The notes: generated by a model not told the origin, from the letters alone. A stretch of DNA of 64,000 nucleotides from Stichopus chloronotus (GCA_021234535.1 CM037833.1:19040433-19104432), one strand, 5' to 3'; counted from the first letter of the stretch, positions 33,776 through 46,448 are shown. A program made the numbers and translations.

Positions 33776-35976
33776 AAATTTGTCTCATCTCTCATCTGCG
33801 ATTCTCCTTTTGGCTCAGATGGTTAAGTTTGGCTCAGTTCTATGGCTTCCTTCCATTCAAAAGGAAAGTGTATGAAAAAAATGAAGAGACGTCGGCAAAT
33901 ACAAAGATTCACACCTATTGGTTTATCGGGGAGGGGAAAACAAAAAGGTTTGACCTCACCATAAAAAGAAGCTGGGGAATAATACCCGTCTCTCGTTTAT
34001 TCAAAATTCCGATTGAGAGAGGGGAGGTGGTAAATAATGGTGGACTCTTCTTGGGAAATTAAAAGACGACGGTTTCAAGTCGTCTTCAGAGAGGACGAGA
34101 TGTTGAGAGGAGAATGAAAGGATGAACGTATGATTGGAATGACGTCATTATGAGGTCTGTCTGCCAGTCTTACAACAAGGGATTTTTAAAGCGATAGCAA
34201 AACTGACGTAATATCGAGAGTGCAGTAAATTTACATTTTTCCAAATTCGATAAGCAAAATGCTCGTTTTATAATAGTGAGTCATTACAGTTCAGGCAGGG
34301 CCGTCGCTCCCGGGTGTGAGTGTTTACCAACCACCCCCCCCCCCCTGCCGGAAAATATATACATATATCAGAGCGACCATAGTTCGAAAATTTGAAATAC
34401 CAGTTAGACATTAATTCCTGTCTAAGTCCTAGCTGATTTTGTGACAAAATGATGTCAACTATTGCAGCAGATTGTATCTAAAGTTATCTGGAAATTGAAA
34501 AAATTATGCAAATAGTTTGAAATACCATTTGAATTTCTCCTGACGCGGTCTACTAGGGACGATAGTCCGAAAATCTGATATGACTTTAGAAGGTTACCAA
34601 ATATTGCAATGGATATAATCTAGGATTACATTGGGCACAAAATGTTTAAAAAAAAAACGGGGGGGGGGGTGGGTGGGATGGAGACTCACTTTCAGAGGCA
34701 AACCATCCTTCCCTTAGCTATCAAAATACTATTGTATGATATGTTTTCCTCATCACCCCACGGTGGTTATCAAAGACTAGTTCTACTTTGTCATGCAATC
34801 ATCGACGGTTGTAGCAAACTATAGGTAGTAAACTGTCATTGCCAGAGAGAAGAAAAGTTGGAGTAACTGCAATTTCAATAACTGCAATTTCAATAACTTA
34901 ATCTCTGGGGTAAAAAATAAATATTGTAGGTAAGTTTAAACTACAACATTTTCAATGTAGCTCGGAAAACCGGTCAAAGTTCCTCTCCCGGTCATCTGGC
35001 GGGTTGGAAAAGTCAAAACATTTCTGGTATCATCCGCTCCTACAGTAGTTCTGCTCGTGTGGTGCCCACAAAAGGGCATTTCAATCAGGTAAGGCCACAC
35101 ACGCCCAACAGCTTAACAGGGGGCCTGATAGGTCATCAATGACGGATATGCAATATGTGCCCTGCCCCCCACCCCTCCTTAGACCCTGACAATGCCCTAG
35201 TAAATTCTTTGCATTTTAAGTTTTGCCTAACCAACGAAAAGAAACTCCGTTGAGAAGTCTCGCCAGAAATCCCCTGGCATGTTTTACCATATTTTAAGTA
35301 TTTGCGAAGTCTCCCATCTCAAAGATGAGAGAGGAATGCGTAACGTATTTCCATATGAGTTTTTTTTTTATCAATTTAGGAATTGCAAACACGGTATACC
35401 TATTTCAAGGTTGTGTACCTGGATACGGGTCATTCGGGTGGTGGGGGGACGGGTGTGTTAAAAAGCCAAAATTTTGTTGTACTCTGCGTTAAAATAGTCC
35501 TGTCTTTATCCTGGTAAAAGCAAATCGTTCCACAGAGCCTCATGGTGCCCCTGTTCTTTTTTTTCGTGGCGACTATCCCTTCTTGTATTAACTTCTGGAT
35601 TCCCCCCCCCCCCCCGACGCGATATCTCCGTCTGAAACTCTGGCGGTAGGGTCGCCTCTCCATTTGGTCAAAACATCTAAGCCAGTCGAAATTTAGACCA
35701 TCCACCCCTCCCAGAAAAACATGACCCTACCTTCGTCCTCAGGGTAAAGGAGATCGATCTATGAACATGTACTGAAACAAATATTACACTAACCCAAAAA
35801 ACGACAAAAGAGAAACGAGTGCATTGTGCTACTTTTTTAATTTAATCTCGTTTTTGCTCCGAGATGAGCTACCTGTGTTGCCTGAGGCACGGTGAAAAAA
35901 AAAATAAGCCATTTTCGAATAATTCGAATTGCATATAGTCTGATGATATCAAAAAAAAAAAATTCATCCGTGACGG
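33776..35976. other. Intergenic DNA between the Kazal duplication and lectin 1
   Basis: No gene recognised. It contains several long C or G runs (about 33693, 34336, 34662, 35602), a short hairpin (AAGACGAC, GGTTTCAA, GTCGTCTT at about 34064-34087) and a duplicated AACTGCAATTTCAAT at about 34865-34895. The open frames in this stretch are homopolymer-driven or low complexity. Confidence 0.45.
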
Positions 35977-35980
35977 CTAA

Positions 35981-37437
35981 TTAAAAACAAGGTGATTTGC
36001 AAATGAAAGGAAACCGGTCATTGGCCGCTGGGTGAACGTCCACCCATAACCCATTGCAATACGCGCCCCCCCCGAGATCGCCCCGTGGCCCTCCGGGTGG
36101 GCGTTGGGATCGTTTAGACACCAGTTCTGATAGTCGTAGAAAGAGCCGTCGGTCCACGCCGGAGTCACGCCATCCTTCAGACGGAGGCCAACGAACACCT
36201 GTGGATTCCACCCATCAGCCGGCTGTTGAGAAAAATAAACGTTAAAATAATTTTTTTAAAAATGATGATGATGACTATTGTTGGTAAAAGAGAAAATTAT
36301 GATTACATTTCATGACAAAAAAGTGGCGGGAACTGATTGAGTGTATGGATTACCGGGGGAACCATCGACCGAAGTGCGTTGTACTCTTCCTCGGAATGGA
36401 CAGACGCCAGATCGATTATTTTATCGGGACTGGGGCTGAACCCACGGCAATACTGGTAGGCCTCGGTGAATGTTTTGGGTAGTGCGATGTACCTATAGAA
36501 GAAAGTTAAGAAAACGGATTGTGATATTATTCTGATACTGGTTAAATCTGTTGTATGACGTTGCCCGAAAATTCAACTCTTACCAAGAAATATTTTCAGT
36601 TGGAAAAAAAAGTTTTTTATACCAGGAAAATCTCAGGAAAGTTTTTCTTGTTATCTCTAAAATCGTAGGGTGTACCTAACTATTTAGTTACTATTGAACT
36701 GACGTTGTACAATTAAGTGTCTAGGTTGCAGCTAAAACCACGGTTTGGGGAGTAGTTGTCAGCACTGATGCTATTTTAGAACTGAGCCAGTAGAGAATAA
36801 ATCAGTGAACTTTCCCAAAAACTTGGGATTGATGTAGTAAAACAAGACTTATTGTTAAAGTCCAAATGTTTTTTCTTAGTTTAAGGTTACAAATTTCTGT
36901 GAGCGTTTTTTTTTTTTTGCGCAAGTGAACGGTGGGGTTTGGGCAGATTTAGCTTAAGAAATTCTTGCTAACATCGTAGGGCGTAGCGAACTTTGAAATG
37001 TCAGGAGGACTATTTTCGACATTCAAATATAGGCCCACACAAACCATGTTAATAACAAACTTTGAGGATACGGAAACGACCAAAATATACTTCGTTCAAT
37101 TTTCACAGTTGAGTAGTAACCGTTAACTTGGACTATTAAACTATAGGTGACAGTATGATGTTTTTGCTATACATATTCTACTTATTAGCTTATCGTTTTA
37201 CTCAGTCAGTGTCATCGATTACCCAACAATAATAGACGGAATTACATGCATTACACTCCAGTCAGTACTGGACCTCACGTCACCGGCAGGCCATCCAACA
37301 TCTCCTAGTATTTTCACTTACCTGAAACAGCCGACACCGTCCATCGAAAGCCATTCTGGTCTAAGGCAATTACATTCGGCTTTACTTCCACTGAAGAAAG
37401 ACAAAACTGCAAATAACGTGAACAGCAAGACCGCCAT
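35981..37437 (-). pseudogene. Secreted C-type lectin 1 with a one-base frameshift in the last exon
   Basis: Minus-strand exons are 37437-37322, 36492-36354 and 36222-35981, with consensus splice sites; intron phases are 2 and 0. The product starts with a signal peptide (MAVLLFTLFAVLSF) and then a long-form C-type lectin domain: ECNC...[44 protein letters not shown]. In the last exon a run of eight G (minus strand; 36066-36073 plus) puts the final 30 or so residues out of frame. One more G would restore [13 protein letters not shown] and [10 protein letters not shown], exactly matching lectin 2. Either the assembly lost a base in the homopolymer or this copy is newly broken. Read as given, it ends in a foreign tail at 35977 and loses the last conserved cysteines. 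Confidence 0.8.
36066..36073 (-). other. G8 homopolymer carrying the lectin 1 frameshift
   Basis: The run has eight C on the plus strand. The lectin 2 exon has six in an otherwise matching context (ATC TCG GGG GGT GGC). Lectin 1 needs nine to keep the frame. The last exon is 242 nt, against 243 in lectin 2. Confidence 0.8.
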
Positions 37438-37511
37438 TTCTCACTGCCTTTGTAAAAGTTTTCTTTCGTCCTGAAGAGATATACTGCAATATAGGCTGGC
37501 TGCTACTGCTG

Positions 37512-37518
37512 TTATAGG
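37512..37518 (-). promoter_or_regulatory. TATA-like element of lectin 1
   Basis: CCTATAA on the minus strand, about 75 bp upstream of the ATG at 37437. Weaker than the lectin 2 box. Confidence 0.35.
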
Positions 37519-39215
37519 AGACGGAGTCTCGTTAGCCGGACTGTGCTGAACTGCTGTCGGTAGATGGAATTAAATACGTTTGAATTTGTTGTCGTGTTTT
37601 TGACTAAAACATAAAAGCCATTAATTCCAGGCATTGTTAAGAAGAAAGTAAGATAAAGAACCTCACAGGGTTGTCAACATTATGCCTCTGAATCCTGCAA
37701 GCCGTACTTCATTCAAGGTTACGTAAGAAGCATGTGGAGTAGATGATGGCGTGTTGATGTAACAACAGCACAGGGTAAGTGATTTGCGTATGACTCTATC
37801 GTGTTGCTAGGGAATGTCATGGTTGGTTGTTATACAGGTGGAGGTGTTGCTGAAATCTAAGAAGAATGGAGTATAACGGATGCTGACTACGTGTACTGAA
37901 GTAACAATATCCACAGACTATATCTTTTCAGGTGAAAGTTAGGAATCAAACCTAGTAGTACAATGTATTTTTAATTTTTATGTGACACTTTATACTTTTC
38001 TTTTACCTTATAGCCGAAGATTATTCACCTATCAAATAGAACGTGACGTAACATTCTGTGAACTTTTCAAAGAATAGGAAATGAAGCAAAGGGCGGGAGA
38101 TTCAAACCCAAAGTATAACTTTGATGTCAGTTCGGGTTGTATGATGAATTTCATAGTTTGTGACACAAATCGCCGTGACTAATTCTGGTGGTACATGTGA
38201 ACAAAAACAGCACTGAGAAAATCCGAGCAAGTAACCATAACCGGAAACATGTTTTGTGGGAAAATTCCCAACAATTTCCTGCCAGTAACACAATGCATAA
38301 TACATGAAAAATACTTCCAAAAAATGTTAATATTCTAAAGACATTTTATCGTCAAGTGGATAACATCCTGTGTAAAGTTAGTCTGAAGTGAACATGTCTT
38401 TGACCGAGATTAAAGGTAACGAGTTAACTTCCCCCCAACCCCCAGACCCTCCCCCCGCCCAAAAAAAGCAAAGAGGACGAAATATTAGGGGCAGAGAGTT
38501 GGCTGTCGTACAGAGAGCCCATTTTCTACACATATGAATATTCATTCATACCGCCTGGGAAGTAGTCCCACCTCCTATTGGCCCATTACAGTCAGGTGGC
38601 GGTGTATTATGGTCAGGGTAATACAGAATCAATTTTGGAGTAAAATCACAGGCGGAATGAATACGATGAAAAATGTAGATCTACCGGTGTTTTGCCGTCT
38701 GCCATCTTACTCAAAACAATTAAGGTACTTTGTCAATCAAGCAGCGAACATTGCTGACATGTTGCAAATCAGTCTTTACCTTTTGTCGCGGTTCGTTTCT
38801 AATGAAAATACGGATATCTTTTAACCCAAGTTTTCCTTTTGTTTTCACGTCGTCTTTTTTCATCAAAATCTTGCATTCTATAAATTACCAAGGTTAATCA
38901 ACTTTACATCTTTGCATTATCTGAAGAATAATGTAGGGTTGACGTTATCACATGAGTAAACGAGGGTTGCGCCCTCACAGTATCACTGCGAACCGATCGC
39001 CCTGTTATCCTTCTATTAATGCACGGTAAAGCGTTCATTTAACCTTCATTAATTAATGATACGCGTTGTTTATATTCACGAATCTGTTCTGTATTCTCAG
39101 TACTAGAAGACTTTCTTCAGTTTTCAACAGTTATTTATCACAAATCTCAAGACCTAAACTCTGTTTTGACTATGCCTGTCGAATCAGTCACGAAGGCAAA
39201 GTGAGCTTTAAAAGT
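37519..39215. other. Intergenic DNA between the lectins, first part
   Basis: No coding sequence recognised. It contains the repeat copy at 38525-38885 and a C-rich stretch near 38430-38460. Confidence 0.4.
38525..38885. repeat. Second copy of the element inserted in the unit B Kazal gene
   Basis: ATTGGCCCATTACAGTCAGG on the left and TTGCTGACATGTTGCAAAT plus TCATCAAAATCTTG on the right correspond to the ends of the 29576-30525 insertion. The middle is shorter, so one copy is internally deleted or the other has gained sequence. Confidence 0.5.
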
Positions 39216-39219
39216 TTAG

Positions 39220-39778
39220 AGTGATTGCTTGTGTACTGAAAACCAAAAAGATAAGAATTATGTTTGATCTTAACTTTTCTTTATTTTTAAATGTACACGC
39301 GAGTTGACATGAGAAACTGACTATGTCTTTCGTCGAAGGAAATGACAGTACTACTCGAAAGCAACGGATCGGCAAAACAAAATCATATTTGAAAAAAGTA
39401 CTTACATAACCGCCTACATATTACAACTTCAGTCTATGGTGTATCTTAAACATACGTATCAAGTCGTCGATTTTGGTAGTTCGGAATGTAGCTTGTGAAG
39501 ACACTATTTACAAATGCTACATAACACAATGCGGCGTCGTATCCTGATTGTACTGAATATTTATACTGGTATCTTTTGCTTGTTCAAAGAAGCACACTGT
39601 TCATTTGAATGAAAACTGTCAACCGCTACATTATCGTATTCTACACTTTTTGTCGTTATGTCAGAAGAATTTGAAATCATATGGCAGAATTAACCAACTG
39701 AAACCTATGTATTTTCCCAGATTGTCTGAATGGTGTAATTAAAAGCCTTACCAAATTTTGCCTACGCACGTAATCACT
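39220..39778. mobile_element. TTAA MITE, family 3, second copy
   Basis: Starts AGTGATTGCTTGTGTACTG after a decayed TTAG (39216-39219) and ends GCACGTAATCACT before TTAA (39779-39782). The interior matches 12225-12882 throughout, for example AACCAAAAAGATAAG and CATATGGCAGAATTAACCAA. Length is 559 bp; the difference is due to several deletions. Confidence 0.7.
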
Positions 39779-39782
39779 TTAA

Positions 39783-41548
39783 CTACACACTTCATAATGA
39801 TCTGACGATCAAGTTCACTCGTCAAATGCCTTAAAGGCTTAGACGAACTATCACCGTTTTACAACACAAAAATATGCTTTTCATTCTAACACCTTTTGAT
39901 ATCACTATACAGATTCGCATATTGGACTACGTATAGAAGACACGACCTGAAAGCAGTTAGAACTGTATCGTAACTTAACTGAAATATGTTTACAGCGACA
40001 GCATCAATCACGTGACAGAGTGACTGGCTTCACAAAAAATTAACCAATAAGGCGGTGCAACAACTAGTACGATGTTTAAAGCAACAACCTCAAATTAGAC
40101 ACAAAAGTAAGATACCAAGAACAGGATTATGTACAGATGAAAATTCTGTCTCAAAGTAGTAGGTTTTGAACTTACAGTTTGATCATTTTTTTTTTTCATA
40201 TCGAAATTTGGTAGTTATGAGCTCTGCTGCAATATGTTGTACAAATACGTCATATGTATCATGTGACTGGAAGGCAACCGCAGTCTACGAAAATAAATGA
40301 ATAAATCAAAAAATAAATAAATAAATAAATAAAAAGAAAGAAAGGAAAGAAAGGAAAGAAACGAAATCCCGGATATGACCTCGCTACTTTTAATGGAACT
40401 GCAGTCCATTCCAATTATTTCTTTCACATTCCCAAACGCCGATTATCTTTAAATCAATCACGTATGGAAGTCCTCTATAATTCTATGAATATTTCCGTTT
40501 TCCCCCTTCCCCCTACCGAGGAGTTTCGCTACACAAATTAGTTTCCTATGCCTCACAGACACGTCGTGCCACAACCAGAGCCAATGTATTTTTTTTTTTT
40601 TCAATTTGTCATCACCGGAATTGTGGGAAAACTTGACGAAAATTTGAATTGTTAAGATTTTCATTTTTAATTTATAATTCTAGAACGCTCGACGGTGATT
40701 GCTCATCTTATGGTCATCTCATTGTGCCTCTCTCAATTTTGTCTTGAAAATTCTCTGCAAACGTCGCTCTACCTAGTTTACTTCTCACAAATAGCCACAA
40801 AACAGCAAAAACACAGTAGAATGTGTGTGTTTATGTGGCATTGCTATAGTATCATATTGTATTATTCCCTCAGTATATACACAAAACGCTATCAGCCTAC
40901 ATCACGGTTGAGCCTGCCTACCCACGGAGAAGTGGGCTAAACGTTTTACCAAAAAAAAAAAAAAAACTGTACGTTGCCAATGGTCGATTAATAACCTCTA
41001 AGTTGTGGAAGACAGTCTTTCAATCTTTACCACCACGGAAGATCAACGGCTCATGAAACAAATAAGACGATAATATAGAAAAGAATAAAACGTATTTTAC
41101 TTGTCATTTATTTATCCCGTCATTTGAGTCACTGAAACACGTTCGAATGATATGAAACTTGTATATGAAACTTACAGGAAAGCAACATTGTTTTAACTTA
41201 GAGGTTAAACAAACAGATCTAGTTCGCAAACAATGAAGAACTGGAAGAAGGAGTCATAAGGAGCGAAACTTCCAAAGTGCACTGAATTAGTCGATGGCCG
41301 TGAAGAGGTTTTTCATGTGACGTCAAGGCGAGTAGTTCTGTTGGGCCTGCTTCTGCCGGACAAACAGCCACGCGCATTAGTTGGGCCTAAGCGTACGTCT
41401 ATTTCCAACGAAACGTGAGTCACTGTATCCATCAATACTATTGTGACAAAGTGTTTGCTGCCCTTCAGAACCAAAGAAAAGAGCGATCACGTGACGTCAG
41501 TGAACCCATTTCTATATGACACTATATAAATTAAACTAGACTTAGTTT
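39783..41548. other. Intergenic DNA between the lectins, second part
   Basis: No gene seen. It includes an AAAT / AAAG microsatellite at 40295-40365 and T/A homopolymers near 40588 and 40950. The 3' end of lectin 2 transcription probably lies near 41550. Confidence 0.4.
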
Positions 41549-41554
41549 TTTATT
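41549..41554 (-). terminator. Candidate poly(A) signal of lectin 2
   Basis: AATAAA on the minus strand (TTTATT on plus), about 440 bp after the lectin 2 stop. It is the nearest canonical hexamer I noticed. Confidence 0.35.
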
Positions 41555-41996
41555 TAGTTTGGTACTTTTTTATCCTGAACGACTGTCCTCATTTATATGT
41601 AACCCAGATGAGAAGTTATACCCTTAGAGACTAGCATGGTATCTCTTAATAAAATTCTTCATGCACGTAGGTGTATGTTTTGATTTCTCTACGTCCAAAA
41701 TCATGCAATTCATGAAAAAAAAAACAAAAAAAAAAAACGATGAAATACTCACTTTTGGAGACAAACGTGAGAAAAGAAAAATCTACAGGCAACTGAATTT
41801 AAAATTAAACTTCTACATGCATGCAAGAATTAAAAATCGAACATACTACCTTATTCTTTTTTGATCATGCATATATTTTCCACACGGCAACTGAGAGACT
41901 GATCTTTTTCTTTTTTTTTCACATTACTTTACACGTGAGGAATTTCGGCCGTTTTACGATTTTCTGGTAAAATATCAGTCACCTCTTTATCTGTGA

Positions 41997-44900
41997 CTAA
42001 TAATGACAAGGTGACTTGCAAATGTAAGGGAATTTATCGTTAGTGAAGGTGTGAACGTCTACCCACGAACCGTGGCAATTGCCACCCCCCGAGATGGCAC
42101 CGTATCCCTCCGGGTGGGCATTGGGATCGTTCAGGCACCAGTTTTGATAGTCGTAGAGAGAGCCGTCGGTCCACGCCGGAGTCAGGCCATCCTTCAGATG
42201 GAGGCCAATGAACACCTGAGGATCCCAATCGCTAATTGGCTGTGAAAGAAAAAGGAAATGACATATACTGCAGTTTATTTAGGTATTGTAGAGGCTTCAA
42301 CCAGAAGTCATAGATTGGAAGCCTGCCCTCACTTCCGGTGTCCACTTGGCAAACAAATTCTTCCAAATTCCAGAAAAGCTTCCTTGCCAAGTTTTGTATG
42401 AACATCCCTTTGTTTCTGCCGATGACTAATTATGCATCAGCCGAAACCTCTTACTTGACACGAGGAGATGAACAAAGAACTCTTATCACTCTGCGTCCTA
42501 CTTCTCAACGATTAGGCACTAGCCTCCGTCTCTAGTGAGAGTAGCGAATTTTTATTAAATACCCGATTATTGACGCCAATAATCCTCGCATATTCATCTC
42601 TGTATTTTTACCCCAATTTCACTTTATATACTTCCAGGAGAACTCTTTCAACTTCCTTAGCAAAGCCACATGGTTCGCGACAGGAAAGCGAAAAGTTCTT
42701 TACAGCATCACTTCAGTAATTCACCGATTTATATATTTTACTTGTATTTTACAATTTGGAATATCGACCAGGACCGGAATATATCGACCACGGATTTAGC
42801 CAGAGCGATTGTTTATAAACGGACTTAGATTTGTTTTTGGTGAGTACACTTCTGATTTCCTTATTCGATCTGTATAGTTGCCCCCATACTCTCCTAAAGT
42901 ATCAGACATGACAGTGGTTTGCAAGAACTCCTTACATGTTACGAATTCAAGCGAGACCTTTTTTTCTTCTGAGTGTATGAGCAAAATAAATAAACACTAA
43001 ATAAATAATAAATAAATATGAATAAATATAAATAAATATGAATAAATAACAGAAATAAAATAAAAAGGAATAAAAGAAAGACAAAATTAAAAACAAACTG
43101 AAATAAATAAAAATTAAAAAATAAATGAATAAATACAAAAATAAATGAATAAATACAAACATGTATATATACATATATATAACATTAATTAATTAATTAA
43201 TTATAAAATAATATATGAATAATAATTATAGCAATAATAATAATCATCATCATCATAATAATCACAATAATAACAATAATAATAAACGAGGTAAAAGTGT
43301 TTATTAAATTCATTGATCTCAAAGATGCCTTTGCACACTGTATTCTCATCTAAAGAGGGAATTTTTTTGCCCGTTCCCTCTGAAATCAAATTCATTCTAT
43401 TCATGTTAGTTGATGCGTTTAGTTTCACTTTCCTTTGTTATCTCCGTTTCATAGTCCTTCGCTATCTAGTCTATCTTCGTATCGTGATGTACCACCAACT
43501 GTTGAAACACATTCATGTTGCACGGGATTTTCATTGGTCCATTGCAAATTTGATGGCTTTGCTGGAATCATTGAATTGGCATCTTGCACTGTTCAGTCAT
43601 GTTCATTTTGGGATTGGGGTATTTATGGTTCATTGTAAACACGATTACTTTGTTTGAATTACTGTATTGTACAATGCAATTGCATATATATGTATATTTG
43701 TTATCATCTAATTTGGTCATACAGCCACTCTCTAAGTAATGATGGTAAAAATTGTAAAATAAGGAAACTCGAAACTCAAAACAGACACGAAGGATTAAAA
43801 GAGAAATAAGTTTAGGTACTATGTAACTCGTGTCAATTGGGAATATTAATTTAATATATTCTACAACAACTGAATTCGCAATTATTTTGAGTCGATGGAA
43901 TGGCATAAGTTGTCTTTTCCAGCGAGGGTCCGATAAGCATGGAAACGCCACATATAATTTAGCCTATATATACCTTCAACTTGTGGACAATACTCTACAT
44001 GCTAAAGGAGGCTTAAAAATTTCCTCTCCAAACTGGTCACTCCAGGCTATAGTGTGAGTGGATTCCGCCATCGTGGAAGTGTCACCGGCCAATGGCGAGT
44101 TGGCCAGCGGTTTTTTTTTTTCGGCCTGTTTTGACCTCACCTGCCAGTTTTACCAAAATATACCATGCACATTAAAGAAATAAAGCACATAATACGGTAG
44201 TAACCATAGTAACTCAGCTTTAAAAAAGATACAGTAGATATGGCAACATGATTTCTTAAATTACCGGAGGAATCATACTACGAAGTAATGCGAACTCTTC
44301 CTCTGAATGAACAGATGCCAGGTGGACAATTTTGTCTGGCAGTCTGGAGTGTCCGAGGCAGTCCACCTGCGCCTCAATGAAGGTTCTGGGTTGTCCGAAA
44401 AACCTGCAAAAGGGTAGTGAAGAAAATAATTTCAACTTGATGATAAAAACTCCTGCAAGGATCGTGCAACGTGATGTACTCTACAATTTATACAGTATGT
44501 AAAGTTTGTCTTTTTTTTTCACCGAAAAATAGGTATTCCGAAAAACAAGCCATGAAGCAGTTTTCGCTAAATCCTGTTTATCAATAAACTCAGTGCTTCC
44601 AGCAATCAAATCCGTTTTTCGAGCGATAACGTCAGATTGTTTTCGATTTTTTTTTTATTTTAAGTTAACCGAGTTAACTAAAGTTAACTTTAAGTTAAGT
44701 TAATTCTGTTTAACAAAAACAAATCTGTTTTGTTTCACGCAAGTAGACTCCCATACACAAAAGACTCGCTATATATCATTTATACAAATCAATTTGAGAA
44801 AAAACCTCTAGCCATTCTGAAATTTCGTGCGAACATTCAGAGGTTGTTAGGTCATTAAGGTGATAAGACATACTCCGAAGAAGATCTTTATGAAGAGCTC

Positions 44901-46346
44901 ACAAGCTGAGCGAACAAGAACCTTAGAAAAGGCAACAATTCGTCGACATGGTTATCGTTTGCCAAGAATGTACTTGCAAGTTTCTCAAAGGACCAAAAAA
45001 GGAGAGAAACCTCGAAGACAAAAAGAGCAAAAAGAAGCAAAGTAGAGAGATTTAAAAGCTGCAGATTTTGTTGAATGAGTTCGGTCGACCCTTGGAAACA
45101 GTTAAAACGGTCGCTTGCACAAGAAATAAAAAAAAGAGGAATCTTATCCAACAGAAAGAACACTTTATGAGATCCTGCACATAATTCTGCGGCTGATAAC
45201 TCACTTAAAGAGGAACCTTGTGTTGTTTTGTGAAATTCACATTTTTTTTTCTTCTTCTTCAAACCTGTCACGTTTCTTTCACACTAATTCAAAATAGTCA
45301 AAGTTAGAGAATATTCATGTGTCACATACCAATGAAATTTCATTAGTGAGAAATGAACGGATTCAACTCGGTTTTTAAAAATTCGTGACCGTATACTTTT
45401 CTTTTCGAATTATTGATACAGCTGGTAAAAAAATATGAAACAAAATTAACAGTTTTACGACCATTGGATGTGAAATGTGGCTTATGATGATAACGATCAT
45501 AAACATTTGCATGTGCTTCCCCCCCCCCCCCCTCCGGTATTCTCACGAAGTTATCAAGAACAAGTCAATGTACTTAAAGGAGGACTTTGACAATGGAATT
45601 TTACAGGGAAAGAAAGACTATAACATGTGAGGAACACTACCACCAAATTTCATTCACACTACATGTTCGTTTACTTTTTAATTTTTAAGTCCATAAAAAA
45701 AGTCAATCAGGATTGTAAAATTGCCTGATTTCGATGACAAATTTTAAAAGTTTGAAGTTGAAAAGCTATGTCATAAAAATTGAGTTGTATTAGGTAGTCA
45801 GTTAGTGACAAAACGTAATTAGTTAAATTAAAGGTTTGTCATAAATTTGTTTACAGTAAATTCAAATCAATTATCAATATTTTGATCACTGCTTGATGCA
45901 CTTCCTTCATTCAATAAATCAAAGGTGTGTACAAGTGTGTATGCATTATTTGAAATGACAGTTCAGAAGGGCGAACAAATCTTAAATTCCTGCCCTGAGC
46001 TGGAATTACATGGATATTATTATTCAAGTTACTCAAGTCTATTAGATTCAATATGATCTAAAAATGGCAGCACCGTCTCTCTGAATTTTAAAATCGTTGA
46101 ATTTTAAGAAAAAAAAGGAAACAATATTTTTTTTTGGAATGAAACCTTTTGGAAGATATTCGCCAAAGATTCTGCTTCATATTACAGGGAGATATTCCCA
46201 AAGTTTCGTTCTGCTTGAATTACTTACTTGAAACATCCGACGCCATGAATGGGGATCCAATCAAAATCCGGGCAGGAACAGAACTGGGCGTCACACCCAC
46301 CGAAGATGGACACAACTGCAAGTAACGCAAAAGTCAAGATGGCCAT
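41997..46346 (-). CDS. Secreted C-type lectin 2 (intact)
   Basis: Minus-strand exons are 46346-46228, 44403-44265 and 42239-41997. They total 501 nt and 166 residues, with intron phases 2 and 0 as in lectin 1. Residues 1-20 are a signal peptide ([17 protein letters not shown]). The rest is a single long-form C-type lectin domain: FCSC and VGCF near residues 22-38, [14 protein letters not shown] near 70, the core [10 protein letters not shown] near 95-105, [25 protein letters not shown] and FPYICKSPC at the end. The usual EPN or QPD triplet is not present; NDPN lies at that position, and WND is replaced by WVD, so sugar preference and calcium use are unclear. It is expected to bind glycans outside the cell. 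Lectin 1 lies about 4.6 kb downstream in the same direction. Confidence 0.85.
42984..43290. repeat. AAAT / AAT low-complexity tract in lectin 2 intron 2
   Basis: About 300 bp of imperfect AAATA, GAATAAATA and AATAAT repeats, with an ATTA run at 43184-43202. Minus-strand translations are Phe/Tyr/Ile-rich artefacts. Confidence 0.85.
45209..45573 (-). mobile_element. TTAA MITE, family 2, in intron 1 of lectin 2
   Basis: Lies between TTAA at 45205-45208 and TTAA at 45574-45577. It begins AGAGGAACCTTGTG, then GTTGTTTTGTGAAATTCA, and is homologous, in reverse orientation, to the element at 48511-48877. Shared words include GTCAAAGTT/GTCAAACT, TCGGTTTTT/TTGGTTTTT and ACAGTTTT. Length 365 bp against 367 bp. 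A C-run near 45520 has expanded in this copy. Confidence 0.65.
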
Positions 46347-46448
46347 TCTTCTATCCTGTCTTTTTCTTTCTCGCCTATTTGTTGTCAAACGATTTGGTAA
46401 TCGGAAGCAGTGTTGGGTTGGTCTGATCTGGAAGAAATTTTTCAAACG

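Noticed and set aside
33757..34062. 101-codon plus-strand frame just after unit B
   Set aside because: No recognisable motif, begins in repeat sequence and has AT-rich codon use like the intergenic DNA.
35430..35705. 91-codon minus-strand frame
   Set aside because: Glycine and proline runs come from G/C homopolymers; no family resemblance.
36054..36245. Plus-strand frame rich in Pro/Arg/Ser over the lectin 1 last exon
   Set aside because: Antisense shadow of a GC-rich lectin exon with a C-run; no domain. The same applies at 42051-42245.
42984..43290. AT-rich tract as a replication origin or matrix-attachment site
   Set aside because: Composition alone does not support this; simple AAAT repeats explain it.
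43313..43951. Open frames of 114 and 127 codons on both strands in lectin 2 intron 2
   Set aside because: Overlapping on opposite strands, no signature, hydrophobic T-rich composition; lies within the intron between well-defined lectin exons.
44888..45271. 127-codon minus-strand frame in lectin 2 intron 1
   Set aside because: Runs into a MITE end and an A/T-rich tract; no domain and no splice signals consistent with the lectin frame.
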